Below are positions 8,759-17,490 of a DNA stretch of 64,000 nt, in pieces (the stretch's first letter is position 1; every line of letters starts with the position of its first letter). Made by a program: the position numbers and the translations under genes. The notes below the pieces were generated by a model, which was not told where the DNA came from, did no database searches, and was given only the letters and a program-made list of their open reading frames with translations. The DNA lies in contig NZ_LR130778.1 of the NCBI RefSeq assembly GCF_900538275.1, forward strand, positions 3,344,001 through 3,408,000, written 5' to 3'. The DNA comes from Petrocella atlantisensis. Its GTDB lineage: Bacteria; Bacillota; Clostridia; Lachnospirales; Vallitaleaceae.

Positions 8759-8854
8759 AAATAGCACTGATCAATCACTGTTCTACAGGGATGTAGAACG
8801 TCCTTCATTTTTACATGGATGTAAAAAAGGAAGGATGATTGAGCAGTGCTATTT
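8759..8854. repeat. Large inverted repeat with two internal hairpins
   Basis: Nineteen-base outer arms (8759-8777 and 8836-8854) match at 18 of 19 positions. Inside are GTTCTAC/GTAGAAC (8780-8786, 8793-8799) and TTTTTACAT/ATGTAAAAA (8808-8816, 8819-8827), flanked by TCCTTC/GGAAGGA. The whole unit is a three-stem cruciform about 96 bases long. No convincing gene covers it. Confidence 0.65.
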
Positions 8855-8885
8855 GTTGACGAAATGACGACCTATTAACGAGTAA

Positions 8886-8950
8886 ATGTGATACACAGCT
8901 TTTCCGATGACCGTACGAAGTGTAAGGCGAGGAAAAGCTGTGTGTTACAT
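8886..8950. repeat. Inverted repeat, 20-base arms
   Basis: Arms at 8886-8905 and 8931-8950 match at 18 of 20 positions, around a 25-base loop. The arms include ACACAGCTTTTCC and GGAAAAGCTGTGT. The distal side faces the 3' end of the minus-strand ABC-F gene, so it could act as its terminator, although no clear T-run on the minus strand follows. It is the third of three structures in this 565-base spacer. Confidence 0.6.
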
Positions 8951-9016
8951 CTACGATTATAGTCTTGATTAACATTCTAGAGAATAACCTAAAATCAAAA
9001 CCAATTGGTAGAATTA

Positions 9017-10939
9017 TTACACATCTATTTCTTCCAGAGCATCGTGAAGGTGCGTCCATGTCTCGTATAACTTCTCAAGGGATGCTTCAAGAACTGACTT
9101 CTCTTCAGTGAGCCTAGTAGCCGCTTCATGGTCTGTGTATACGGCTTCTTGACACAGTTGCTGATGGATGTTCTCTATTTGATCTTCATGATTATGGATA
9201 TCCAACTCAGCTTTTTCAAGAAGGTTTTCCAGTCTTCGCCTTTCAGTTTTTTTAGCTTTATCATCCAACCAGTTGGACTTGTTTTCAGTCGTTATCTCAG
9301 AAAGTGCTACTGTTTCCTCAGAAGATTTTACATCATGCTGTCTTAAGAATTCATCGTAGTTACCTAAATAAGTTTTGATTTTTTTGTCGGACAAATGCAT
9401 GACTTTATGGGCGACACGATTAACAAAATAGCGATCATGAGATATAAATAGTAGGGTGCCTTGATAACCAATCAAAGCATTTTCTAAAATACTCTTAGAA
9501 ATCAGATCCAAGTGGTTGGTAGGCTCGTCCAAGATTAGGAAATTAGCTTCACTTAGCATGAGTTTTACTAAGGTTAAGCGTCCTTTTTCACCACCACTTA
9601 GTTTTGAAACTTGCTTAAAAACATCATCACTTTTAAAAAGATAGGAAGCTAAGATATTGCGTATTTCCCCTTGTGTTAATGTAGGGTAGGCATCAGATAT
9701 CTCATCGATTAATGTATTGTCTGAGTTTAATAATTGATGCTCTTGGTCATAGTATCCGATTTTGACTTTTGCACCGAGCTGTATCTGACCGGAATCGGCT
9801 TGCATAACCTTGTTGATGATTTTAAAAAGGGTTGATTTTCCAGACCCGTTATCTCCGATGAGGGCAATATGCTCACCTTTTTTAATCTCGAATTGGATGT
9901 GATCTAAGAGTTCTAGACGATCAAAAGACTTGCAAAGGTCTATGACTTTCATCACATCATGTCCACTTTCATATCGTGGCTTTAATTGAAGATGCATATC
10001 GGCCTGAACTTCCATGGGGCGGTCTAATCGCTCAACTTTTTCCAGTAATTTTTCCCGGCTTTCGGCACGCTTAATAGACTTTTCCCTATTAAATGACCGT
10101 AGCTTTTTAATGACATCCTCTTGCTGTTTGATGGTCTTTTGCTGTTGGTCGTAGTGTTTAACCTGAACCTCTTTTATATGAGCTTTCTTAGTCATAAAAT
10201 CTGAGAAGTTACCTTGATAAACAATGGCTTCTCCCATTTCGATTTCTATGGTTTTATTTACAATTTGATCTAGGAAAAATCGATCATGGGAGATGATAAA
10301 TAGCGTACCTTTGTAAGATTGTAGAAAACCTTCTAACCAACGAATAGCATCCATATCCAAGTGGTTGGTAGGTTCATCTAACATCAGACAGTCAGGGTTT
10401 AATATAAGTTCTCTTGCAAGGGCAAGTCTTGTCTTTTGTCCACCGGATAGTTTGGCGACTTCAAGTTCATAGTCATCTTGGGTGAAGCCAAGACCTTTTA
10501 AGACACCTTTAATAAAGCTTTCATATTGATAGCCATCTATAGATTCGAAAAGATGGCGTAGACCAGCGTAATCTTCATTGAGTTTATCTAATATATGGAG
10601 GTCGCCTTCATGAAGATGGATTTTCTCTTCTAAGTCGGTAAGTTCATTTTTTATATGGACCAATTGCTCGTTAGCATTATATACGTACTTATAAAGAGTC
10701 TGAGTTGAATCGGACAAGGCATTTTGCTTTAGATATCCGAAGGTCTTACCGGTTGCCTTGTAGACAGAACCTGTATCGGCTAAAAGTTCACCGGTAATGA
10801 TTCTAAAAAGCGTGGTTTTACCGGCACCATTGATACCAATCAGTGCGACTTTTTCACCTTCATTGATAATGAAATTAATATCCTTAAGTAAGGTATCTAC
10901 GATAAATGATTTAGAAACATTTTTACAACTTAATATCAT
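9017..10939 (-). CDS. ABC-F family ATP-binding protein (ribosome-associated)
   Basis: A 640-residue soluble protein with two ABC ATPase domains and no membrane segments. Domain 1 has GINGAGKTTLFRI (Walker A), the signature LSGGQKTRLALAREL and LMLDEPTNHLD; domain 2 has GDNGSGKSTLFKI, LSGGEKGRLTLVKLML and LILDEPTNHLD. The long charged linker between them (about residues 235-325) is the P-site tRNA interaction motif region of ABC-F proteins, and a coiled-coil C-terminus (about 555-640) is present. These proteins act on the ribosome (translation factor or antibiotic protection); the sequence does not tell which. It is transcribed against all its neighbours, with a GAAAGGAT site before ATG. Confidence 0.93.
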   Translation of the reverse strand: MILSCKNVSKSFIVDTLLKDINFIINEGEKVALIGINGAGKTTLFRIITGELLADTGSVYKATGKTFGYLKQNALSDSTQTLYKYVYNANEQLVHIKNELTDLEEKIHLHEGDLHILDKLNEDYAGLRHLFESIDGYQYESFIKGVLKGLGFTQDDYELEVAKLSGGQKTRLALARELILNPDCLMLDEPTNHLDMDAIRWLEGFLQSYKGTLFIISHDRFFLDQIVNKTIEIEMGEAIVYQGNFSDFMTKKAHIKEVQVKHYDQQQKTIKQQEDVIKKLRSFNREKSIKRAESREKLLEKVERLDRPMEVQADMHLQLKPRYESGHDVMKVIDLCKSFDRLELLDHIQFEIKKGEHIALIGDNGSGKSTLFKIINKVMQADSGQIQLGAKVKIGYYDQEHQLLNSDNTLIDEISDAYPTLTQGEIRNILASYLFKSDDVFKQVSKLSGGEKGRLTLVKLMLSEANFLILDEPTNHLDLISKSILENALIGYQGTLLFISHDRYFVNRVAHKVMHLSDKKIKTYLGNYDEFLRQHDVKSSEETVALSEITTENKSNWLDDKAKKTERRRLENLLEKAELDIHNHEDQIENIHQQLCQEAVYTDHEAATRLTEEKSVLEASLEKLYETWTHLHDALEEIDV

Positions 10940-11047
10940 AATTGTATCCTTTCTCTATCTGTGTTTCGACATTATCATACCATTAATTAGAATCATTGAA
11001 AAGCAAAAGGAAAGTTAAGTACAAAATAAACAATATACCAATTAGAA

Positions 11048-11076
11048 TTGACAGTTATTTAACAAATAGCTATAAT
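11048..11076 (+). promoter_or_regulatory. rex promoter with probable Rex operator
   Basis: TTGACA (11048-11053) and TATAAT (11071-11076) lie 17 bases apart. The stretch 11048-11065 matches the Rex consensus (TTGTTAA-4-TTAACAA type) at 14 of 18 positions, with the right half ATTTAACAA intact, and overlaps the -35 box. Rex is known to repress its own gene in several Firmicutes, so redox autoregulation is inferred. Confidence 0.65.
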
Positions 11077-11108
11077 AGAATTAATAACGGAAGAATGGGG
11101 GCAACAAC

Positions 11109-11741
11109 ATGTCAGATAAGAAAATATCGACTGCAGTTATAAAGAGATTACCTAGATATTATAGATATCTTGGAGAATTACTTGAGAACGACATCGTTCG
11201 AATTTCTTCAAATGAATTAAGTCAACGTATGGGTGTGACAGCTTCTCAGATTCGACAAGACTTAAATAATTTTGGTGGTTTTGGTCAACAAGGGTATGGC
11301 TATAATGTGAATCACTTATACAAGGAAATTGCAAAGATTTTAGGTCTAGAGAATCACTATAGTGTGATTATAATAGGTTCCGGTAATCTTGGGCAAGCTT
11401 TAGCCAATTATACAGATTTTGAAAAGCGCGGTTTTGTTGTAAAAGGACTTTTTGATGTTAATCCAAGACTGGTAGGAATATCTGTAAGGGGTATGGATGT
11501 ACAAGATATGGATCAACTTAAAGACTTTGTTGTAGAAAATAACATTGATATTGCCATATTAACCGTTCCAAAAACAAAAGCACCTGCTATTGCTAATGAC
11601 CTATGTGAGTGGGGCATTAGAGGGATTTGGAATTTTGCACCGGTGGATTTACAGATAAGTAATTTTGATGTGGTCGTTGAAAACGTTCATCTATCAGAAA
11701 GCCTGATGACATTATCCTATCGAATTAAAGATAGTTACTAA
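11109..11741 (+). CDS. rex: Redox-sensing transcriptional repressor Rex
   Basis: A 210-residue repressor that reads the NADH/NAD+ ratio and controls fermentation genes. The N-terminal winged helix includes KRLPRYYRYLGEL and SSNELSQRMGVTASQIRQDLNNFGGFGQQGYGYNV, almost diagnostic of Rex. The Rossmann domain begins at VIIIGSGNLGQALANY, and NFAPVDL and VENVHLSESLMTLSYRI are present near the end. It is complete and normal in length. It stands 200 bases ahead of the next gene and probably forms its own transcript. Confidence 0.97.
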   Translation: MSDKKISTAVIKRLPRYYRYLGELLENDIVRISSNELSQRMGVTASQIRQDLNNFGGFGQQGYGYNVNHLYKEIAKILGLENHYSVIIIGSGNLGQALANYTDFEKRGFVVKGLFDVNPRLVGISVRGMDVQDMDQLKDFVVENNIDIAILTVPKTKAPAIANDLCEWGIRGIWNFAPVDLQISNFDVVVENVHLSESLMTLSYRIKDSY

Positions 11742-11942
11742 AGGCTTGAATTGTAATACACTTGTAACATATTTAATAGTTGCTCAAGTTATAATAAGAG
11801 GTAGAAAACGGTTTAAAGCTGGTGTTAATTGGCTTGGAATTTTTTCTATCTTTTTTATTAATATACTTTCTACTTATGGTGAGTAAAAAGAGCGTTATTA
11901 TTTTACTATGCCGAATTATTAAATACGTCGTTAGGAGTTGTT

Positions 11943-12542
11943 ATGATGGATAAAAAACCTCATATAGAGATCAAAAAAACAGGTCATATTGTCATACTTG
12001 ATCAGAATTGGCATAGCTTATTCCCAGGTAGAAAACCTTATAAAATCAAGCAGCTGGAACATCTATTGAATAAATTGATGAAAGAACAAGGTAAGGTCAA
12101 CACAGAATATAAGGCATATAAAGCCTTAAAAAAGAAAATGATGGATGATATTATACAAGGTATGACAGTTGCTTTTGATGATAAGCAGACTGAAGGTACT
12201 CAGGAATTGAAAAAAAAGCAAAAGAATATTAAAGAGATTAATGCGAAGTTTGAGACTTATGAAAAGAGAAAGCTAGAATTGCCTCAGGAAATAGAAAAAG
12301 CAAATCAGGCACTGCTAAATGAAAGCATGATTATTTTCTATGAGCGCATGATACATAACAAAGAAAAGAAAAGAAAGCTTGAATCAGAGATCCAAACCTT
12401 ACATGATAAAGTCAAAGAACTTGTTGGTAAGAAGGAAGATATCGATGAAGAAAATACGAAACTATACGCGTTTATGCACGATTTAGCCGGTTTAGAAGTT
12501 ATTGAGCAATTAGATGCTCATTACTTCGGAGGTGAAGAATGA
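11943..12542 (+). CDS. Coiled-coil protein of unknown function
   Basis: A 199-residue, lysine- and glutamate-rich protein. After a short N-terminal part that looks folded (IEIKKTGHIVILDQNWHSLF), residues 30-180 have long heptad-like runs of E, K, L and I and are predicted to be largely coiled coil. There is no signal peptide or membrane segment. The ribosome site TTAGGAG lies before ATG. Its stop overlaps the acpS start (ATGA), so the two are probably translated together. I do not recognise a family; a cytoplasmic structural or regulatory role is only a guess. Confidence 0.7.
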   Translation: MMDKKPHIEIKKTGHIVILDQNWHSLFPGRKPYKIKQLEHLLNKLMKEQGKVNTEYKAYKALKKKMMDDIIQGMTVAFDDKQTEGTQELKKKQKNIKEINAKFETYEKRKLELPQEIEKANQALLNESMIIFYERMIHNKEKKRKLESEIQTLHDKVKELVGKKEDIDEENTKLYAFMHDLAGLEVIEQLDAHYFGGEE

Positions 12543-12919
12543 TTGTAGGCATAGGCAATGACATGATAGAAATAGACCGTATTCACAAAGCAATATCAAG
12601 ACCCAAATTTCTAACAAGACATTTTACAAATGAAGAGCTTGATTTGTTTAGAGATAGAAAAATGAACCCTTCGACCATTGCTGCTAACTTTGCTGCTAAA
12701 GAAGCAGTTACAAAGGTCTTTGGAACAGGTTTTAAAGGATTTGGTCTGAAAGATGTAGAAATACTTAGAAATGACCTTGGAAGGCCTTATATTAACCTTT
12801 ACGGACATGCAAAAGCGATAGAAAATCAAATGGGGATAGACAAATGGCATATTACGGTATCACATACTAAATCAATGGTGTCTGTTGTTGTATTGGGAGA
12901 GAAGCATGATTATAGCTAA
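12539..12919 (+). CDS. acpS: Holo-[acyl-carrier-protein] synthase
   Basis: A 126-residue 4'-phosphopantetheinyl transferase that moves phosphopantetheine from CoA to the serine of acyl carrier protein. It shows the three family motifs: IVGIGNDMIEIDRI with the Mg-binding Asp, NFAAKEAVTKVFGTGFKGF with the catalytic Glu/Lys, and WHITVSHTKSMVSVVVL at the C-terminus. Length is typical. Its start overlaps the stop of the preceding gene and its end overlaps the start of the NAD(P)HX repair gene, a common arrangement in Firmicutes. Confidence 0.97.
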   Translation: MIVGIGNDMIEIDRIHKAISRPKFLTRHFTNEELDLFRDRKMNPSTIAANFAAKEAVTKVFGTGFKGFGLKDVEILRNDLGRPYINLYGHAKAIENQMGIDKWHITVSHTKSMVSVVVLGEKHDYS

Positions 12920-14432
12920 AAGTAATCAAATGGTAATGATGGATCAAAAAGCAATCAAAGCGTACACTATTCCCGGAGTGGTGTTAATGGAACATGCTGC
13001 AATGGCTGTATGTGAGATGGTCCCAAAAGGTAGTCAATCTATTTTGGTAGTGTGCGGTGTTGGTAACAACGGCGGCGATGGCTTTGCCATTGCCAGAAAC
13101 CTGATACAAAGAGGTGAAAAGGTAACTGTACTTGGCGTTGGCAATCCCTTACAATTGAAAAATGATGCAAAAATCATGTATGATTGTTTTGCGCATATTG
13201 AAACAGGCCTTTTTTGGTATGAAGTCTGTAGTGAAAAGAAATTAGACCAATTGTTTCAAAACTGTGATGTGATTGTAGATGCGATTTTTGGTACTGGTTG
13301 CAATCGTGTTGTATCGGATGGTTATCTAGATGTGATTGGGCGAATGAATCAAAGAAAAGCCTATGTTATTAGTGTTGATATTCCTTCCGGTGTTAATAGT
13401 GATAATGGCAAAATAATGGGTGTGTGTGTAAAGGCGAATCTGACAGTTACATTTACCTTACCAAAGCTTGGTAATATCTTATACCCAGGTGCAAGGGCGA
13501 GTGAAGCACTTAAGGTTGTAGATATAGGTATACCGCAGAAGATTTTAGAAGGTTTTGTTTTTGAATACGAAACCATCGATCAGGACACTCTAAAACGATT
13601 ACCCTCAAGAAGAACAGATGGTCACAAATTCACATATGGAAGAATATTAATTATAGCAGGGTCCGAAGATATGTCGGGTGCTGCTTATATGTCTGCCTTG
13701 GCGGCTTATAGAACAGGTACAGGATTGGTTGAGATTCTAACCCATGAAAGCTGTCGTATCAGCCTTCAATGTGCCTTGCCTGAAGCCATCGTTAGAACGT
13801 ATCAAGATTCTAATAAAAGCCTGGAAAAGGTTTTTGAAACCCTAAATCTAGATAATTATGATGCTATCCTCATTGGGCCGGGACTTGGGCAATCTGATGT
13901 AGCCAAGCGTCTTATAGAGCTCACACTTGCTCAACCATCTGTACCGATTGTTATTGATGCAGATGCCCTGAATCTACTTTCGGAAAATATGGATATTCTA
14001 CTAGCATCATCAGCACCAATTATTATGACGCCACATGTGGGTGAAATGTCAAGACTTACGCAGTTCCCCTCTGAAGCGATTCTTGAAAATACAATTGAAT
14101 TTGCACAAGCATTCTCTAAATCCAATCAGGTGATTACCGTATTAAAAAGCCATCGTACGGTTGTATGTAATCCGGAAGGCTTTACATGTATTAATCTTTG
14201 CGGCAATGACGGCATGGCGACAGCCGGCTCAGGAGATGTTTTGGCCGGTGTTATAGCAAGTTTGGTGGGACAAGGTTTAGAACCCTATAAAAGTAGTGTC
14301 TTTGGCGTAGCCATTCATAGCTTAGCAGGTGATCTTGCTTCTGATAATATTGGACGTCATGGTTTGATGGCAAAAGATATTATTGAGGCCATTCCTAAGA
14401 TTATGATGGAAAATGACCAGTTAAATGATTGA
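12906..14432 (+). CDS. nnr: Bifunctional NAD(P)HX epimerase / ADP-dependent NAD(P)HX dehydratase
   Basis: A 508-residue metabolite-repair enzyme that restores hydrated NADH and NADPH. The N-terminal epimerase half (YjeF_N, residues 1-210) carries LMEHAAMAV and VVCGVGNNGGDGFAIARNLI and the DAIFGTG motif; the C-terminal ribokinase-like dehydratase half contains GRILIIAGSEDMSGAAYMSALAAYRTG and the catalytic NDGMATAGSGDVLAGVIASL. ATG 12906 follows GGGAGAG and overlaps the acpS stop by 14 bases; the frame's upstream extension lies wholly inside acpS and adds no family residues. An upstream neighbour acpS and downstream alr is a frequent operon in Gram-positives. Confidence 0.95.
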   Translation: MIIAKSNQMVMMDQKAIKAYTIPGVVLMEHAAMAVCEMVPKGSQSILVVCGVGNNGGDGFAIARNLIQRGEKVTVLGVGNPLQLKNDAKIMYDCFAHIETGLFWYEVCSEKKLDQLFQNCDVIVDAIFGTGCNRVVSDGYLDVIGRMNQRKAYVISVDIPSGVNSDNGKIMGVCVKANLTVTFTLPKLGNILYPGARASEALKVVDIGIPQKILEGFVFEYETIDQDTLKRLPSRRTDGHKFTYGRILIIAGSEDMSGAAYMSALAAYRTGTGLVEILTHESCRISLQCALPEAIVRTYQDSNKSLEKVFETLNLDNYDAILIGPGLGQSDVAKRLIELTLAQPSVPIVIDADALNLLSENMDILLASSAPIIMTPHVGEMSRLTQFPSEAILENTIEFAQAFSKSNQVITVLKSHRTVVCNPEGFTCINLCGNDGMATAGSGDVLAGVIASLVGQGLEPYKSSVFGVAIHSLAGDLASDNIGRHGLMAKDIIEAIPKIMMENDQLND

Positions 14433-14457
14433 AATAGAGAATAAAGGAGACAGATAA

Positions 14458-15618
14458 ATGAGACATTATCAACGTGTCGTAGCGGAAATTAATTTGGATG
14501 CCATTATACACAATTATAGAGAGATAAGAAAGTATCTGTCTGAGGGAACCAAGATCTGTAGCGTTATTAAGGCAGATGGCTATGGCCATGGTGCAATACC
14601 GATCGCTAAGACATTGAGTGAAGAAGGGGTAGATGCTTTTGCAGTAGCTGCTTCTCATGAAGCTGTTCTTCTTAGAAAAAATAATATACATTGCCCTATA
14701 TTGGTCCTTGGCTATACGAGTGAAGATGATTATCATGATATGGTCAAACATGATATCACCCAAACAGTTTTTCGTTTGGATATGGCAGAAAAGCTTTCAG
14801 CGGTCGCCATGCAACTTGGTAAGATGGCCCGTATCCATATCAAAATAGATACTGGTATGGGTCGCATTGGGTTTGAGCCAGATGATCAAGCCCTTCAAAT
14901 CATAAAGAAAATATCTAAATTGCCCATGATAAAAATTGAGGGTATCTTCACCCATTTTTCAAGAGCAGATGAGTCTGACCACAGCACGAGTCATATTCAA
15001 CTGGATATATTCAAAGGCTTCATCGCTAAACTAAAAGAAGCAGGAATAGAATACTTTGATTTACATATGTCCAACAGTGCTGGATTAATAGAAGTTCATC
15101 AAGCGGAGTTTAACATGGTACGCGTTGGTATTGCCCTATATGGATTGTATCCATCCTATGAAGTGGACCATACATTATTTAAGCTCAAACCGGCTTTGAC
15201 ATTAAAGAGCAATATTATCCTTCTTAAAGAAATGGATGAAGGTATGCCCATATCTTATGGTGGTACTTATGTGACAGGTAGAAAAACCAAAGTCGCTACC
15301 ATTCCAGTAGGTTATGGTGATGGTTACCCTAGAGCACTGTCATCAAAGGGGAGGGTTTTAATTCGAGGGTCTTATGCCCCGGTTATAGGACGTATTTGTA
15401 TGGATCAGTTTATGGTGGATGTGACAGACATAGAAGGTGTAAAAGAAGGGGACGTTGTGGTCCTTATTGGTGATATGATGGGTCAGGGCATATCTGTAGA
15501 AGAAATCGCTTCACATATGGATACCATTAATTATGAAGTGGTTTGTCAGCTGGGAAAAAGAATCCCACGCGTATACTATAAGAATCAAAAACCGGTGCTG
15601 TCCATTGATTATTTTTAA
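14458..15618 (+). CDS. alr: Alanine racemase
   Basis: A 386-residue pyridoxal-phosphate enzyme that interconverts L- and D-alanine for peptidoglycan synthesis. The PLP lysine sits in CSVIKADGYGHGA (about residue 40), the GIFTHFSRADE and NSAGLIE segments line the barrel, RVGIALYGLYPS is conserved, and the catalytic tyrosine is in PVGYGDGYPRALS. The beta C-terminal domain is complete (RICMDQFMVDVTDI, YEVVCQLGKRIPRVY). AAAGGAG precedes ATG by a good spacing. It is the last gene of the acpS-nnr-alr run and is followed by a terminator. Confidence 0.97.
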   Translation: MRHYQRVVAEINLDAIIHNYREIRKYLSEGTKICSVIKADGYGHGAIPIAKTLSEEGVDAFAVAASHEAVLLRKNNIHCPILVLGYTSEDDYHDMVKHDITQTVFRLDMAEKLSAVAMQLGKMARIHIKIDTGMGRIGFEPDDQALQIIKKISKLPMIKIEGIFTHFSRADESDHSTSHIQLDIFKGFIAKLKEAGIEYFDLHMSNSAGLIEVHQAEFNMVRVGIALYGLYPSYEVDHTLFKLKPALTLKSNIILLKEMDEGMPISYGGTYVTGRKTKVATIPVGYGDGYPRALSSKGRVLIRGSYAPVIGRICMDQFMVDVTDIEGVKEGDVVVLIGDMMGQGISVEEIASHMDTINYEVVCQLGKRIPRVYYKNQKPVLSIDYF

Positions 15619-15657
15619 TGTAAAATTATAAAAAATAGGTTATAATAACGTGTTAGG

Positions 15658-15691
15658 AAACAGATATGAGTGAAGGCTTATGTCTGTTTTT
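15658..15691 (+). terminator. Terminator after alr
   Basis: AAACAGA and TCTGTTT arms (with inner TA/TA pairs) enclose a loop of about 13 bases and end in a run of T residues. It closes the acpS-nnr-alr transcript. Confidence 0.7.
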
Positions 15692-15754
15692 AGTCTAGTG
15701 GTTGGTTAATGCTTAATTAAGCTATGAATAATATGAAGGATAAGAGACAAAAAC

Positions 15755-17173
15755 ATGAAAAAACGTAAGCATAAAATTATTGAAGAAATAAAAATAATAG
15801 AAAATGCCAGTCATGCCAGTGATATCGATGTTAGAAGGCACTTTTATGCAAAGTTGTTTGCCATTGCTTTGCCCATGGCACTTCAAAATCTGGTATCCTC
15901 CTCACTAAATCTAATTGATACATTTATGATCAGTTCACTTAGTACAGCATCTATTGCCGGTGTTACAGCGGCCAATAAACTTTTTTTTATACTCTTTCTC
16001 TTCTTATTTGGGATTAGTAGTGGTTCGTCTATATTGACCGCTCAGTATTGGGGTGTCAAAGATGTAAAAAATATCAGAAGAGTGCTTGGGATATGTCTAA
16101 TGCTTGGTATAAGCGGTGCCTTCCTATTTACTTCAGCCGCCTTATTCGCACCTGAAATGGTAATGAGGATTTTTACGAACCAACCCGGAGCCATATCAGA
16201 GGGGGCAAGTTATTTAAGAATTATCGGTCTTAGCTATATACCGACTTCTATTACATTTGCCTATGTTTTTATACTAAGAAGTACGGGCAATGTTAAGTTG
16301 CCCATGAAGATCAGTATAATAGCGATTATGCTCAACACTTTTCTAAACTGGGTACTCATCTATGGTAATCTGGGAGCACCTGCCCTTGGCGTTTCAGGAG
16401 CAGCTATTGCAACTGTTATTGCGCGTGGGTTAGAATTTGCATTACTCATGGGCATCATCTATCGTAACAATGAAGTAGCAGCAGCACGTCTTCATGAACT
16501 TTTAGATATTAATAAGACTTTTTTTGCAAAGTATATAAAAACAGTTTTGCCGGTAATCTTTAATGAGTTAATATGGGCAGTTGGTGTTACCATGTACGAC
16601 TTGGTCTATGGACGTATGGGTGAATCGGTTATGGCGGCTATGGGTATCACCAAAACCATAGAACAAATGACTTTTTTCTTTATCTATAGCTTAGGTAATG
16701 CTTCCGGCGTCATCTTAGGCAATCAAATGGGTACAGGGGATATGACGCAGGTCTTTTACTATGCTAAGAAGCTGGTAAAAATCATGGTCATCATTGGGCT
16801 GAGTATGAGCGTTATATTATTTATTGCATCAGGACCACTAGCAAGCTTTTTCCAAGTCGAACCCCTTGTAGCAACCTATATTCAAAATTGTATTCGTGTA
16901 CTGGCCATTGTAACGGTGGTGAAGGGTCTGAATATGCTCATCATCGTAGGTATCTTAAGAAGCGGTGGCGATACCACTTTTGCCATGTATCTGGATGGTG
17001 GCGCAGTATGGCTGGTAGCTGTACCTTTGGTTTTCCTGGGCGGATTCGTCTGGAAACTGGAGATCCAATATGTCTATATGTTGGCCCTTACAGAAGAATT
17101 TATTAAAGTATCTATTGGTTTATACCGTGTATGGTCAAAAAAATGGATCAATAACCTTATTTTTGAGGAATAA
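15755..17173 (+). CDS. MATE family efflux transporter
   Basis: A 472-residue membrane protein with about 12 predicted transmembrane segments in two similar halves. FAIALPMALQNLVSSSLNLIDTFMI at the first helix and SGSSILTAQYWG with VSGAAIATVIARG are typical of the MatE family, which exports drugs or organic cations in exchange for Na+ or H+. The N-terminal cytoplasmic tail (about 30 residues) is highly charged. The substrate is unknown. It is the last recognisable housekeeping gene before the conjugative element. Confidence 0.92.
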   Translation: MKKRKHKIIEEIKIIENASHASDIDVRRHFYAKLFAIALPMALQNLVSSSLNLIDTFMISSLSTASIAGVTAANKLFFILFLFLFGISSGSSILTAQYWGVKDVKNIRRVLGICLMLGISGAFLFTSAALFAPEMVMRIFTNQPGAISEGASYLRIIGLSYIPTSITFAYVFILRSTGNVKLPMKISIIAIMLNTFLNWVLIYGNLGAPALGVSGAAIATVIARGLEFALLMGIIYRNNEVAAARLHELLDINKTFFAKYIKTVLPVIFNELIWAVGVTMYDLVYGRMGESVMAAMGITKTIEQMTFFFIYSLGNASGVILGNQMGTGDMTQVFYYAKKLVKIMVIIGLSMSVILFIASGPLASFFQVEPLVATYIQNCIRVLAIVTVVKGLNMLIIVGILRSGGDTTFAMYLDGGAVWLVAVPLVFLGGFVWKLEIQYVYMLALTEEFIKVSIGLYRVWSKKWINNLIFEE

Positions 17174-17188
17174 CGGGTAAAAGGTTAG

Positions 17189-17404
17189 AGTACAAAAAAC
17201 GTTGGTGTCACCTTACTCTACACATGTGGAAGTAATTGTTTTACTACAAAACAAATTTACGTAGAAATCGTTGATTTTACAACGTTTGTTGAACTCTGGA
17301 CTGCGGACCGAAAAGAAGGTAAACCAAGAAATAGACGCTTGATTGACCATGTTAAGGTTTCAGCAGGAGTGTACCTCGATGTTAAGGGTACAATAGAAAA
17401 ATAG
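17189..17404 (+). pseudogene. Open frame without a normal start, probable gene remnant
   Basis: Reading frame 17189-17404 is open for 71 codons and ends in TAG, but it has no ATG, GTG or TTG start that also has a ribosome site. The product would run through CGSNCFTTKQIYVEIVDFT and end in KGTIEK. Composition looks coding-like (charged and hydrophobic residues alternate). I do not recognise the family. It sits in the spacer between the chromosomal MATE gene and the parA gene of the element, where an insertion could have cut a host gene. Confidence 0.3.
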
Positions 17405-17433
17405 ATAAAAGTGAATAATATAGATTGAATTTT

Positions 17434-17464
17434 AGGGATACTTAGAAATTAGGTATCCCTTTTC
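17434..17464 (+). terminator. Terminator upstream of parA
   Basis: Perfect 8-base arms AGGGATAC and GTATCCCT around an 11-base loop, followed by TTTT. It would isolate the element's first gene from upstream transcription, or could be an attenuator in the parA leader. Confidence 0.7.
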
Positions 17465-17490
17465 TACGTAAAAAATAAGGAGGAATTACA

